Shown here: in pieces, positions 6,845 through 15,407 of the stretch
How positions within the stretch are numbered: position 1 is the stretch's first letter
Layout of the letters: every line of letters starts with the position of its first letter
The notes under the pieces: model-generated
The model's input: the letters and a program-made list of their open reading frames with translations, nothing else
Told to the model about the DNA's origin: nothing
Databases searched by the model: none
IMG/VR virus record: IMGVR_UViG_3300040815_000700
Coordinates: 1 to 44,238 of that record
Source: a virus
DNA: 44,238 nt
Reading direction: 5' to 3' (one strand)
Program-made: the position numbers and the translations under genes

Positions 6845-7048
6845 TTAGTCCTCTGTCTTTTTCTTTTTCTTTCTGCCGTAGAAACCTTTTGTTACTTCTA
6901 CGTGTTCCGATCTTTGGTTGTATTCAAACTTAGTTGGCTCGTTTTTCTTTAGCCATTCGTCGATTAGTTTTTGCGTTTTTGGGCTGTGTTTCCTTGAAAC
7001 AGGATTCATTTTATTATCTTTCTTACCAAAAATTAAGTACTCGTCCAT
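6845..7048 (-). CDS. Hypothetical basic 67-residue protein
   Basis: I chose the ATG at 7048 (MDEYLIFGKKDNKMNPVSRK), which overlaps the preceding microprotein gene by 26 bases. The product is strongly basic and ends in a run of lysines (GFYGRKKKKKTED). There is no recognisable motif. The composition suggests nucleic-acid binding or disorder. Confidence 0.55.
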   Translation of the reverse strand: MDEYLIFGKKDNKMNPVSRKHSPKTQKLIDEWLKKNEPTKFEYNQRSEHVEVTKGFYGRKKKKKTED

Positions 7049-7193
7049 TACCAATAATAATCATTGAGCATGTAACAACATGCAGTAGCACCCACGCTGT
7101 ACGAATAAGTGCTACTGCATCTGCTCTATCATCCTCGTCGTATGCTTTTTGTCCTATTGCTTTACACCAATATTCCCACATACGTCCGATCAT
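7023..7193 (-). CDS. 56-residue membrane-associated microprotein
   Basis: The ATG at 7193 shares a base with the TAA of the gene before it (TAATG), a coupled arrangement. The product starts MIGRMWEYWCKAIGQKAYDE, has a charged middle (DEDDRADAVALIRTA) and a hydrophobic segment WVLLHVVTCSMIIIGNG near the C-terminus. Its stop at 7023 lies inside the next gene. The compact overlap on both sides supports it being real. Function unknown. Confidence 0.55.
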   Translation of the reverse strand: MIGRMWEYWCKAIGQKAYDEDDRADAVALIRTAWVLLHVVTCSMIIIGNGRVLNFW

Positions 7194-7375
7194 TACATTG
7201 CGTTCTTTTTTTCAATGATTTCTTTGCGGCGCTCTTTAGTAAGTTTGCCTAAATCACCTAATGCTGAACGTGCTCGTGTTGCAGCAGCTTTTACACCTTT
7301 ACCTTCAAAAGTTTCATGCTCTTTTAGATAATTGTTAAATGCTTGTACAATTTCTTCGTGTGTCGGTTGTGACAT
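7193..7375 (-). CDS. Small basic helical protein (histone-H1-like tail)
   Basis: 60 residues, MSQPTHEEIVQAFNNYLKEH followed by GKGVKAAATRARSALGDLGK and a Lys/Arg/Glu-rich end. Small proteins with this helix-then-basic layout are common in marine T4-like phages and are sometimes labelled histone-like, although the similarity is mainly compositional. The start shares a base with the HAD gene's stop region at 7375. It may bind DNA. Confidence 0.65.
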   Translation of the reverse strand: MSQPTHEEIVQAFNNYLKEHETFEGKGVKAAATRARSALGDLGKLTKERRKEIIEKKNAM

Positions 7376-7977
7376 TATTTTTCTCCTGTTATGTGATTAT
7401 AAATTTCCTTCCAGCTAACTACCTTAGTCATGCCTTTGGGAATGTCGTCGTGCATATTGAATCCATGCTCGATAAGTATCGGCTTTAGACCTAAGTCTAA
7501 ACCTGTTACTGCGTTAGATAGTTTGTCTTCAATCCAGTACAAGCCTGAATCTTTATACGGTTCTAGTGCTTCGTCTTTATCTGCACCTGTAGCTAAACAA
7601 ACTAATTCTTCAAATGCTGTTTCACCAAACAGCTTTTCCAAATTCATTTTACGAAGTTTATATGCATTTTTGTCTGTAGACAAACTTGTAATGCAACGGA
7701 ATACATATCCGTGTTCTTCGTGTAATCTTTTAACGTAATACATCGCATCACGTAATGCTGGTAGGAACCCAATTGCAGCACTCTCGTTAAATTGCTTAAC
7801 AAGTCTATGCCCCATATTATTAGATTCTAAATTAAAACGCTTACCAATGTCATATAAAAAGTTTGCGTCTTCTACTTGCGTATGTCCGTGTTGCTCCATC
7901 CAGACTGTAAATGCATACTCCCAATTAAGAAGTACGCCATCTGCGTCTGTTAATATTACTTTGTTATTGTATTTCAT
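7375..7977 (-). CDS. HAD-family phosphatase, 5'(3')-deoxyribonucleotidase-like
   Basis: 200 residues. Motif I is LTDADGVLLNWE with nucleophile D11 and acid/base D13. Motif II is CITSLS, a Lys lies in the NAYKLRKMNLEKLFG stretch, and WIEDKLSNA is the metal-binding motif III/IV. The size and order match small HAD nucleotidases, which dephosphorylate (deoxy)nucleoside monophosphates, though substrates vary. It begins the transcription unit driven by the promoter at 8005-8033 and lies first in a run of overlapping small genes, consistent with early or middle expression and nucleotide salvage. Confidence 0.75.
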   Translation of the reverse strand: MKYNNKVILTDADGVLLNWEYAFTVWMEQHGHTQVEDANFLYDIGKRFNLESNNMGHRLVKQFNESAAIGFLPALRDAMYYVKRLHEEHGYVFRCITSLSTDKNAYKLRKMNLEKLFGETAFEELVCLATGADKDEALEPYKDSGLYWIEDKLSNAVTGLDLGLKPILIEHGFNMHDDIPKGMTKVVSWKEIYNHITGEK

Positions 7978-8004
7978 ATTTTGCCTATTATTAAATTATA
8001 AACT

Positions 8005-8033
8005 ATAATAACATACAAAATAGTAGTTGTCAA
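8005..8033 (-). promoter_or_regulatory. sigma70-type promoter for the HAD gene unit
   Basis: GGTTGACA (TTGACA at 8028-8033) is followed after 17 bases by TATTAT (8005-8010) on the minus strand. It lies in the gap between the M15 fusion gene and the HAD gene. Confidence 0.75.
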
Positions 8034-8042
8034 CCATTATCA

Positions 8043-8804
8043 CTAGAACGTATAACCATTGTTTTCTAGTATAGGTTTATATTGTTGTATTTGTCCTGTA
8101 AAACTGCCATTAGGACCCCAGTGGCGCTTTGGACCTATATCAAGATGTACGAAGTTTGAATAACAACCTATTCCTGTAAATCCTGCATTTATAGCCTGTT
8201 GTATGAAATCAATACGCACTTGAACATTAGTAGTGTCCCAAAGAATATCTACCGCATTGCCCTCCATGTGTTGACTTTTCTTTGCGCCGCCTACTCGTGT
8301 ATTATAAGCGGGCGAACGATATCCGCATGTAATTCGTATAGGCCTTTTTATTTTATTCTTTGCTAAGTCATATAGTTTATCCCATACTTCATCTTTAATA
8401 GAATCACTGACATGAGGTAAAAAGTTTAACCATTCAGTAACTGGTTTTGTTGTTTCTATTGGAGGAGTGCCCTCATCTGATCCAACTCCTGCTGCGTCAG
8501 AACCTGGTGCAGCAATGACTCCTGACTCTCCAGTTGTTGGACTAACTCCGTTAGGACTTCCGCCGCCAAACGATTCTAGTTGTTCATTTATTTCAGGATC
8601 ATTTCCTTCAGCAAGTTCAGCAGAATAACCTGACAATATTGCTCTAGCGTCTTCATCCGATAAACCAACAATGTTATCAACACCTAACGTATCAGCCACG
8701 CCGCCGCCTAGCGTTGGACCACCATTTACAAAAACGCCTTCGGCACCAGTTTGTGCGCTGTCGCCTGCGCTATCAATATCACCTACTCTATGTACTGCTG
8801 GCAT
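8043..8804 (-). CDS. PAAR-like tip fused to an M15 peptidase domain
   Basis: 253 residues from the ATG at 8804 (AGGAG upstream). The N-terminus MPAVHRVGDIDSAGDSAQTG ... GVFVNGGPTLGG resembles the PAAR-type spike tip proteins of contractile tails, of which T4 gp5.4 is one. After a Gly/Glu/Asp-rich linker (~60-120), residues 150-225 form an M15 (D-Ala-D-Ala carboxypeptidase/endolysin) domain. ITCGYRSPAYNTRVGGAKKSQHMEGNAVD supplies H179 and D186, and FVHLDIG supplies H220, the three zinc ligands. A membrane-puncturing tip joined to a peptidoglycan hydrolase would open the cell wall at injection. The gene is downstream of the giant baseplate-region protein. The PAAR part is less certain than the M15 part. 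Confidence 0.7.
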   Translation of the reverse strand: MPAVHRVGDIDSAGDSAQTGAEGVFVNGGPTLGGGVADTLGVDNIVGLSDEDARAILSGYSAELAEGNDPEINEQLESFGGGSPNGVSPTTGESGVIAAPGSDAAGVGSDEGTPPIETTKPVTEWLNFLPHVSDSIKDEVWDKLYDLAKNKIKRPIRITCGYRSPAYNTRVGGAKKSQHMEGNAVDILWDTTNVQVRIDFIQQAINAGFTGIGCYSNFVHLDIGPKRHWGPNGSFTGQIQQYKPILENNGYTF

Positions 8805-8805
8805 A

Positions 8806-11800
8806 TTATACTCCTGTTGTTGAATCACCTAAAAAGTCTGTTAGTGGTTCTAGTGCGCTTGTTAACAAAGTAAGAACTCCTAATTGATTGTTGTCAGACC
8901 CTGCTATAGGCGCTGCATCTTCTGGTTGCCAAGCTATTAAATTATCTCTATTAACATCAAACGTTGTTGGGTCTAAAGCCCAGTCTAATGTGGTGCTTTC
9001 CATAACCATTGCAGTATTAATATAATAATCTTTAGTAACTACTGGAAACAGCATTGTGTCTGTACGAGCTTCTGAGACATCAAAACACTGTTGGCATTTT
9101 AACACAGTGTCAAATCCTGTAATAAACATAGGCACACCGGCTACATTAGTTTGTGGTGCTCCGCCTGGTATACTACTAATCCATATCACAGGAACAATTT
9201 CATTTCCTGCTCCGTCGGTGTTAGTTACTACTTCACCTTGAGTGGGAGTTTTTAGAGAAATTTGAAAATCAGTATTAATATTTTCTTTACCAAAGGAAAA
9301 AGGATAAACTAAGATTTTTCCATCTAATGGCAAATACCATGCTCTTGGTACATCAGTAGTTATAGGTTCTAAACTATCAAAACCTATGTCAGGACTTATA
9401 AATCCTTCTGTTACATCAGGATATCGGCTGCCTCCATAAGTAGATAGTCTTACATTTTGTGGAACTTGATTAGACCATGCTTCTCCAAGATAAGGTAACA
9501 TAGTATCTTGGCTTTTTACTGGTCCAGCTTCTTCTGCTGCATCATCGGTTGCTGCTTGATTAATGATAACAGTTTCATCTTTACCAATTACTAGCCTAGT
9601 AGCTGGTTCAAATGTTCCTTTGAATACTTTACTACCATAAAGTTGCTCAAATCCAACTTGATACACAAAGTTATTACCAAATTTGGCATACCTTATTATG
9701 TTTGCTGCTGGATACTTAGTTGCAAAGTTTGGATTTGGTACTAATGTATTTGCATTGTTAAAATATACACCATTTACAGGTGTAAATGTTGGCGTTGGAT
9801 CTGAGTAGGGAACTTCTTTTGCTATTTCCCACGGCAAGTAATCAACAGCTTCTACAGATTCTCTTGTAAAGAATCCTCCTAAAAAGTCTGTGTATTTTGC
9901 AATCTGTACATCTATTTTTTCACCAGCAAATAAAGTAGGAGTGTTAGATCCAGGTTGATATGTTATTATGTACGAGTCTGGGTATGATGTAACTACTCTA
10001 AATTTATCGACTAACAAACTAACGTCATTGTAAATAAAATTATCAAAAGCAGCAGTTCCTGGCTCTGAAGCTAAAATAGTTCCGATTTGGGAGCCGGCGT
10101 CATAGTCTGTAAATGTAGTGTTATTATTAAACACAAGAGCCATATTTACAAATCTAACTTCTGCAATATTTGTAGGTGGATTAATTAAATCTAACTTCAT
10201 TTCAACTCCGCCCGACGCAGAATTCCCTACCCAGCTTAGAGGATAATTAACATCATCAAAATAGTCATATGTGCCTTGCCAATACTTTTGATCATTAATT
10301 AAACGGACCTTATTGTAGTAAGTTGTGTTAACCTGAGTTACAATATAATTCCGTCCTGCTCCATTAGACGTTCCGCCCGGAGTATCACTTACCCACATAA
10401 CTAAACGTACATCATTTTGTGTAAATGTTGGTGAGTTGAAATTAATTGCCCTTGTATTACTGTCCCATGATACATACCCATACTGCTCAAATTTCTCATC
10501 TGAGTAAGTATCATCAGCAGATATTGGAGGTACTGTAAGTCCTATACTTATTTTAGGTGGTAAAAACACATTCTCTTGAAGTTCATCTACTATGTTCTGT
10601 GGCGTAAACGTATCTTCTAAAAGGTAATTGTGAGGATTAGTTAAAGTTGAATAACTATCTCCTAAGAATGTGTACTTATCATTATAAGAACTTCTAGGTA
10701 TAAAATCAACTTCTTTTTCTAAAAAACTATCATTGCCAAGTCCGCTAGGACCTATGCGTGACGGTGGATATCCGGCGCTGAATATCATTTTATCTACTAA
10801 TACTTGCATTGAGTTTGGTATAATATAAGATTCAAACTCACTTGTACCTGGCTGCTCTTTTATTCCGCCAGCCTCAAGAATAGTTTCTTCAACCCAAGCA
10901 GTGTTAAAGAATCTTAGTTCTCCACCTGGAGTATTACAAATTCCAGCGTTTAATATATTATTCCAAGTTTCACCTCCATACGCACCAGAGAAAACTCCCG
11001 GATCTCCACTCCAGTAAAGTCTTTCAAACCGGCCAGCCGCCCTTGCAAAAACTGTATAAGTAGAACCATTTGGTGTTGCAATTGGTGTTCCTCCTGGGGT
11101 TTCTGAAATCCAAGCTACACCTATAAAATCATTCTCAGACCCAGTGCTACCGACAAATGCTCTATTTGAACCTATTTGAAATGTTCCATATTTTTCTAGA
11201 TTGTCCCTATTAGTCGGATCACTAGGCACAACATAAGGTAAAGTAAATGGTATAGATAATCTTTGGTCAAACTCGACGTCAGTAGCATAAATGCTATTGC
11301 CATTAAAAGGATTTGTGCCTACAATCCAGCTAGGATCACTAAATCCCACTTTATCTGCTATTGTGTAATTAAACGGATTAGGAGCACTTTGGAAGGGCAG
11401 CTGATCATATGCTCCATTGTAGCTACTAGGTCCAAGACCAGTGCCGTCTGCGCCTTCCATACTAACATTATCAATTTGTTGATAAGATGGTGTTGATCCA
11501 TCTTTTGGCGTTGTGAATGTATATATAAAGAACAGCCGATACGGAGTACCTGTAGCAGAAAGATATCTCTCGCCTTGAAATTGCTCTTCTTTCCATGCGC
11601 TAGGAGTTTCACCATTACTAACATACTTCAACTTATATTTGTGTCTTCTTCCGTCTATAAAGTTTTTTGCAAAATACGATCTTTCTTCGCCGAAAGCTGT
11701 AAACTTGCTGTCAATAATACTCATGTCGATCATACGCCAGAGCTGAGAATCGTCAAAAGAATCTAGACCAAAGAAATCTATTAGTTCACTTTCATTAATT

Positions 11801-13734
11801 CTAATTGCTGTAAACGCTCTGTCTGGGAAATTTTCATCAGCTAATCCTATAATTTCTTCATTAAAAGCAACGTTTGTGAATTGGCCAAGCGCCGGCGAAC
11901 CTACTAATGTTTTTAAATCTGTAAATGGAGATTGTCCACTTGCGTTTGTAGGTAGCGCCGATGTAGGAACAGCAGATGATGTATCAATTTCAAATATATC
12001 AACATACTCTTGAAACGTCTTTAGATCATACGATCCAAAAGCATCTGGCTGACCGTCAGAACCAATTCCGTCTCTAGGTCTGTTTGACTTTGGTCCCATC
12101 GGCATTGTAACATAGTTAGGTCCTGATTCTGGCTGGGGAGGATTATTACTAGGATGGCTTTCCGAGCCGCCAACAATAGGTATGAGCTGTCCACTGTCAT
12201 TATAAATTTCAGTTGGATCAAAATTAACTAATTCTTCTAGTCTAGGAGCTCTTGGTGCTGCTGATGGAACGTCTACTCTATCGTTACAAATAAGTGCTAC
12301 CGTCTTGTTTCTAACAAGAGCTGTGTTAAAATAATAGGTTTTTGTTATAATTGGAAAGACTGTAGCCTTTGAATTAAAATCTCTGTCTGTCAAACTAAAT
12401 GCTTGGTAGTATCTTAATAAAAATCCTGTTTTACCTATTAACATAACTAATGGTACGCCATCTGCCGTAGGGTGTGGAGATCCGCCTGGTGTGGCACTAA
12501 ACCAACCAATATAACTTGCACCAAGTTTAGAGTCAATTAAACTCATAGTAGTCACAGGATTACTATCCTGTGGAGACATGTTTTGGACAAATATATTATT
12601 TACAAATTGACCATCAAGTGGTATCGGGTAACTATATACTTTGCCATTGTATGGTAAGGGAACTCCGCCGGCAAAGGCTGTAGGACCTCTGTGAGCTTGT
12701 CCCATAAAATTTGGAAACTCATCAACTGCATATGGACCTGCGCCCGAACCTGAATATTGATACTGTGGAAATTCTACCCAACTAGGTACTCCGCCTTCAT
12801 CAGCAATAGTAGAGCCAATAAATGGAATCATGTCAGGTGCGCCTGTAAAAGATTCAGGAACAGATATCTCTGCTTCAGATCCGCTATCAATTCCAAATTC
12901 TCTATCAGTAGTCATTGCAGCAAAATCTGGCAACTGTTTGACAAGTTCTTTAGCAGCCGTTGCTCCTAAAGATTGTAAAGGATTCGCAGATGCAGGAGAT
13001 GCTGCTGCATTAACTGCTTCTTGCTTTTGCTGTAGAATACTTTTTGCTACAATAGCTCCAGTAATTGGATTAATTAGATCAGCTAAAAGATTTGGAATAT
13101 CTAATGATGATTTGTATTCTGGTCTAGGTGCTGCCCATCTTTTGTTAGGTAGTGTTTTGTCTGCAATATCTACAACTCTACCTGGTCCAGCTTTAGCATT
13201 TGAAGGTTGTGCTGTAGAATAAGCTATCGATGCGTCCATACTTTTATAACCAAGATACTCTCCTAGAGCATAAGGAGTATTTTGCTTAATAGGTCCTACT
13301 TCTCCTTCGTCTTCAGATACGCCGCCATCAGCTTCCCAATAGAATTTGCCGTCTACTCGTAATAAAGCTCTTGTTTCTTCAGGATCTATTTCAAGTCCAA
13401 GTGCTTCAAGATAATATTCTCTTTGTTTTTCAACATCGCCAAGAATACCATCTTCACCTGTCATTTCCGCAGGGTTGCCTATGCCTCCGTTCAAAGGCTC
13501 AGGTGTTTCTATTAGTTTCCTTACTTCTTCAGCTTTGTTTCCACTTGCGCCGCTTAATGAAACTGCTAACTGTGCTTTTTCTAAATCATTCATTACCCAA
13601 CTGGAAACTAATCCTGTATCTGGATTTTCTGCACGTTTACGCACTAATCTAATTTCATCTCTAATATTAGTAGTAGCAGTGATGATACGATTATATTCTG
13701 GTGTTAAATCTAAATGCTTATACGGATCTGACAT
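8806..13734 (-). CDS. Giant 1642-residue virion protein with repeated modules
   Basis: The start shares a base with the stop of the M15 gene before it (TAATG). At least four copies of a module occur. Each has W(I/F)S-x-(T/I)PGG-x-(P/S) and, about 50-60 residues later, (Y/F)(Y/F/V)xN(T/M)A(W/L/M)V; examples are WFSATPGGSPHP with YYFNTALV, WISETPGGTP with RFFNTAWV, WVSDTPGGTS with RFVNMALV and WISSIPGGAPQ with YYINTAMV. The N-terminal ~110 residues are helical and charged. There is no enzymatic motif. Position between two M15 peptidases and in the structural region suggests a baseplate wedge, tail-tip or adhesin. The repeat units look like jelly-roll carbohydrate-binding modules, but that is a guess. 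Confidence 0.7.
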   Translation of the reverse strand: MSDPYKHLDLTPEYNRIITATTNIRDEIRLVRKRAENPDTGLVSSWVMNDLEKAQLAVSLSGASGNKAEEVRKLIETPEPLNGGIGNPAEMTGEDGILGDVEKQREYYLEALGLEIDPEETRALLRVDGKFYWEADGGVSEDEGEVGPIKQNTPYALGEYLGYKSMDASIAYSTAQPSNAKAGPGRVVDIADKTLPNKRWAAPRPEYKSSLDIPNLLADLINPITGAIVAKSILQQKQEAVNAAASPASANPLQSLGATAAKELVKQLPDFAAMTTDREFGIDSGSEAEISVPESFTGAPDMIPFIGSTIADEGGVPSWVEFPQYQYSGSGAGPYAVDEFPNFMGQAHRGPTAFAGGVPLPYNGKVYSYPIPLDGQFVNNIFVQNMSPQDSNPVTTMSLIDSKLGASYIGWFSATPGGSPHPTADGVPLVMLIGKTGFLLRYYQAFSLTDRDFNSKATVFPIITKTYYFNTALVRNKTVALICNDRVDVPSAAPRAPRLEELVNFDPTEIYNDSGQLIPIVGGSESHPSNNPPQPESGPNYVTMPMGPKSNRPRDGIGSDGQPDAFGSYDLKTFQEYVDIFEIDTSSAVPTSALPTNASGQSPFTDLKTLVGSPALGQFTNVAFNEEIIGLADENFPDRAFTAIRINESELIDFFGLDSFDDSQLWRMIDMSIIDSKFTAFGEERSYFAKNFIDGRRHKYKLKYVSNGETPSAWKEEQFQGERYLSATGTPYRLFFIYTFTTPKDGSTPSYQQIDNVSMEGADGTGLGPSSYNGAYDQLPFQSAPNPFNYTIADKVGFSDPSWIVGTNPFNGNSIYATDVEFDQRLSIPFTLPYVVPSDPTNRDNLEKYGTFQIGSNRAFVGSTGSENDFIGVAWISETPGGTPIATPNGSTYTVFARAAGRFERLYWSGDPGVFSGAYGGETWNNILNAGICNTPGGELRFFNTAWVEETILEAGGIKEQPGTSEFESYIIPNSMQVLVDKMIFSAGYPPSRIGPSGLGNDSFLEKEVDFIPRSSYNDKYTFLGDSYSTLTNPHNYLLEDTFTPQNIVDELQENVFLPPKISIGLTVPPISADDTYSDEKFEQYGYVSWDSNTRAINFNSPTFTQNDVRLVMWVSDTPGGTSNGAGRNYIVTQVNTTYYNKVRLINDQKYWQGTYDYFDDVNYPLSWVGNSASGGVEMKLDLINPPTNIAEVRFVNMALVFNNNTTFTDYDAGSQIGTILASEPGTAAFDNFIYNDVSLLVDKFRVVTSYPDSYIITYQPGSNTPTLFAGEKIDVQIAKYTDFLGGFFTRESVEAVDYLPWEIAKEVPYSDPTPTFTPVNGVYFNNANTLVPNPNFATKYPAANIIRYAKFGNNFVYQVGFEQLYGSKVFKGTFEPATRLVIGKDETVIINQAATDDAAEEAGPVKSQDTMLPYLGEAWSNQVPQNVRLSTYGGSRYPDVTEGFISPDIGFDSLEPITTDVPRAWYLPLDGKILVYPFSFGKENINTDFQISLKTPTQGEVVTNTDGAGNEIVPVIWISSIPGGAPQTNVAGVPMFITGFDTVLKCQQCFDVSEARTDTMLFPVVTKDYYINTAMVMESTTLDWALDPTTFDVNRDNLIAWQPEDAAPIAGSDNNQLGVLTLLTSALEPLTDFLGDSTTGV

Positions 13735-14822
13735 TAGCCTATGTTATCCCTTGTTTTCATTATGTCTGCTAGGTATAGCGGAGCATACTCTGTTTTAGTT
13801 GGTAGGCCTTCTGAGTCGCCGCCGCCCCAATATCTATTTGAAAGAATTCCTGTAATTTTTCCAGCTTGTTGCCCCTTCCAAGCAATATCAACATGTATAT
13901 CTCTATTGTTCATATATCCTCGACCTATTCCAATTCCAGTACAACCTGCATTTGCACAAGCCTGAACAAAATTCAACATTATTTCAAGGTCGTCTTTATT
14001 AGTTGCATATAATTCTTTACCGCCCATCTTGTCTAAGTAAAGTACTACATCAGCGCCATAGCCTTTGTCGTGTCTGTTTGATCCTGTTCTATTTTTACGG
14101 TTAATTCCACCTTGATTTTTTGGAACTTGGCCGCCACTAGTAATTAAAACATCAACCTTTGCTGTTGCTGCTGCACCTTCTATAATACTGTATAGTTCTT
14201 GTTGTATAGGCAAAGACCTAAAAGAACCAGCATTGCCATATTTAACTTTGCCAGTAGCACTTCCTGTTTTAACTGAAAAAGTACTAAACGGTGCATCAGG
14301 AAGGGAAACAATAGTTCCTTCTGGAGTTGTAACAACTTCTTTTCCTGCGTAACCTGTAGGTTTGTTCTGTGTTGTTCCCACTCCGCCTAGGTACCCGCCG
14401 ATGGCCGCGCCTGCTGATTGCACAGATGCATAGGTAGTAGGATTTACATTTACCCAATTTGTAGGATTTGCAAGTTCTCCGTTAATTTGATCTAATTGCC
14501 CTGAGCTCTTAAGAGCTTCCATTTTCATTGCATGTTGTGCAATGTTTGCAGGGTTGTTAGCTACAGTATCTGCTTGTCTTATATACACTCCTTTAGTGTC
14601 AGTATCTAATCTATCTGCAATGATACGCATATCATATTGGATATCTTCAAATATAGATGCTATTTCTCTAAGACATGCCTGGTGTGCTAAATCATGGTCA
14701 ATATGAACGTGATCCGGAGGACTACTACCCGGATCAGTATCAATGTCTGTATGATTAACCGTGGTTTGGCCAGTACCTTCAACGGTCGCTTCTTCAAAAA
14801 TATTGCCGGGTCTTGCAGCCAT
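13734..14822 (-). CDS. Virion-associated M15-type peptidase
   Basis: 362 residues. The N-terminal third (to ~150) is Asp/Ser-rich then helical (ACLREIASIFEDIQYDMRII) and probably structural. Residues 200-330 carry an M15-like fold: LITSGGQVPKN, then SNRHDKGYGADVVLY with H251 and D258, and RDIHVDIAW with H310 as the third zinc ligand. The fold is shared with the peptidase at 8043-8804, yet the sequences differ, so these are distant paralogues flanking the giant repeat protein. By family it should cut peptidoglycan cross-links or stems, here as part of the tail. GAGGA lies upstream of the ATG, behind the late box at 14847-14855. Confidence 0.7.
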   Translation of the reverse strand: MAARPGNIFEEATVEGTGQTTVNHTDIDTDPGSSPPDHVHIDHDLAHQACLREIASIFEDIQYDMRIIADRLDTDTKGVYIRQADTVANNPANIAQHAMKMEALKSSGQLDQINGELANPTNWVNVNPTTYASVQSAGAAIGGYLGGVGTTQNKPTGYAGKEVVTTPEGTIVSLPDAPFSTFSVKTGSATGKVKYGNAGSFRSLPIQQELYSIIEGAAATAKVDVLITSGGQVPKNQGGINRKNRTGSNRHDKGYGADVVLYLDKMGGKELYATNKDDLEIMLNFVQACANAGCTGIGIGRGYMNNRDIHVDIAWKGQQAGKITGILSNRYWGGGDSEGLPTKTEYAPLYLADIMKTRDNIG

Positions 14823-14846
14823 GGTTGTCCTCGCTCTATATTACTA

Positions 14847-14855
14847 TATATTTAG
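14847..14855 (-). promoter_or_regulatory. Late-promoter-like element (CTAAATATA)
   Basis: The minus strand reads CTAAATATA 24 bases before the ATG at 14822. It probably starts the late transcript covering the M15 gene, the giant protein and the PAAR-M15 fusion. Confidence 0.55.
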
Positions 14856-14863
14856 CCGAGGTT

Positions 14864-15154
14864 TTAGACCATTTGAATATTGCTGGTACTCGTAGTGTAT
14901 TGTTTTGCGATATCTGATTCTGTTTTAGCAATACAACTTACTGTGGATGCTAAAACGTTAAATTTAGCATCTGGTGATACACTATACATATATGGCGCCA
15001 ATCCTAGGCCTTGCTGTTGCATAACCAATACCATAGGTTTATGTAGTGTAAATTTTGTATCTGATTCATCTTCGAGACGAGCAACAATCTCTTCGCCTGA
15101 GCTTAGTTTTAGAGACACGGTGTCTCCGTTTTTGTATGGGGTTTCAATTAACAT
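14864..15154 (-). CDS. Hypothetical protein, possible Sm-like beta barrel
   Basis: I chose the ATG at 15154, one base after the glutaredoxin stop, giving 96 residues (MLIETPYKNGDTVSLKLSSG...). A frame extending to 15196 would overlap glutaredoxin by 40 bases. The pattern GDTVSLKLSSGEEIVARLED then KFTLHKPMVLVMQQQG resembles the first strands of an Sm/Hfq-like barrel, which binds RNA, but the Sm2 motif is not evident. Alternatively it is an unrelated small beta protein of T4-like marine phages. It is coupled to nrdB and glutaredoxin. Confidence 0.6.
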   Translation of the reverse strand: MLIETPYKNGDTVSLKLSSGEEIVARLEDESDTKFTLHKPMVLVMQQQGLGLAPYMYSVSPDAKFNVLASTVSCIAKTESDIAKQYTTSTSNIQMV

Positions 15155-15155
15155 A

Positions 15156-15407
15156 TTATAAAGTGTATCCTGTTCCGTTATATCCGGTGTTATCAATGTA
15201 TTCTATCATTTGTTCGTAGCCGCCTACACTTGTTCCGCTTATCTTAATTTGCGGGAATGTTCTTGCTGTAGGAAACTGTTCAAACAATTCTTCACGAGTA
15301 AAATCTGTGTCTAATGTATAGTACTCAAATTTTAGATTATACTTTTCACAAAATGCTTTTGCCTTTGTACAACTTGGACATGCTGGCTTGCCATAAATTT
15401 CAATCAT
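15156..15407 (-). CDS. Glutaredoxin
   Basis: 83 residues with the thioredoxin-fold active site C10-P-S-C13 in YGKPACPSCTKAKAFCEKY, a cis-Pro region TARTFPQIKISG and the GG of GTSVGGYEQM that binds glutathione. This is a dithiol glutaredoxin, the electron donor that re-reduces class Ia ribonucleotide reductase. The ATG overlaps the nrdB stop (ATGA), so it is co-translated with its partner. The length is normal for phage NrdC-type glutaredoxins. Confidence 0.9.
   Translation of the reverse strand: MIEIYGKPACPSCTKAKAFCEKYNLKFEYYTLDTDFTREELFEQFPTARTFPQIKISGTSVGGYEQMIEYIDNTGYNGTGYTL

Noticed and set aside
12830-13798. Plus-strand frames opposite the giant protein and its start
   Set aside because: Antisense to a long, clearly coding minus-strand gene; no ribosome sites and no recognisable motifs.
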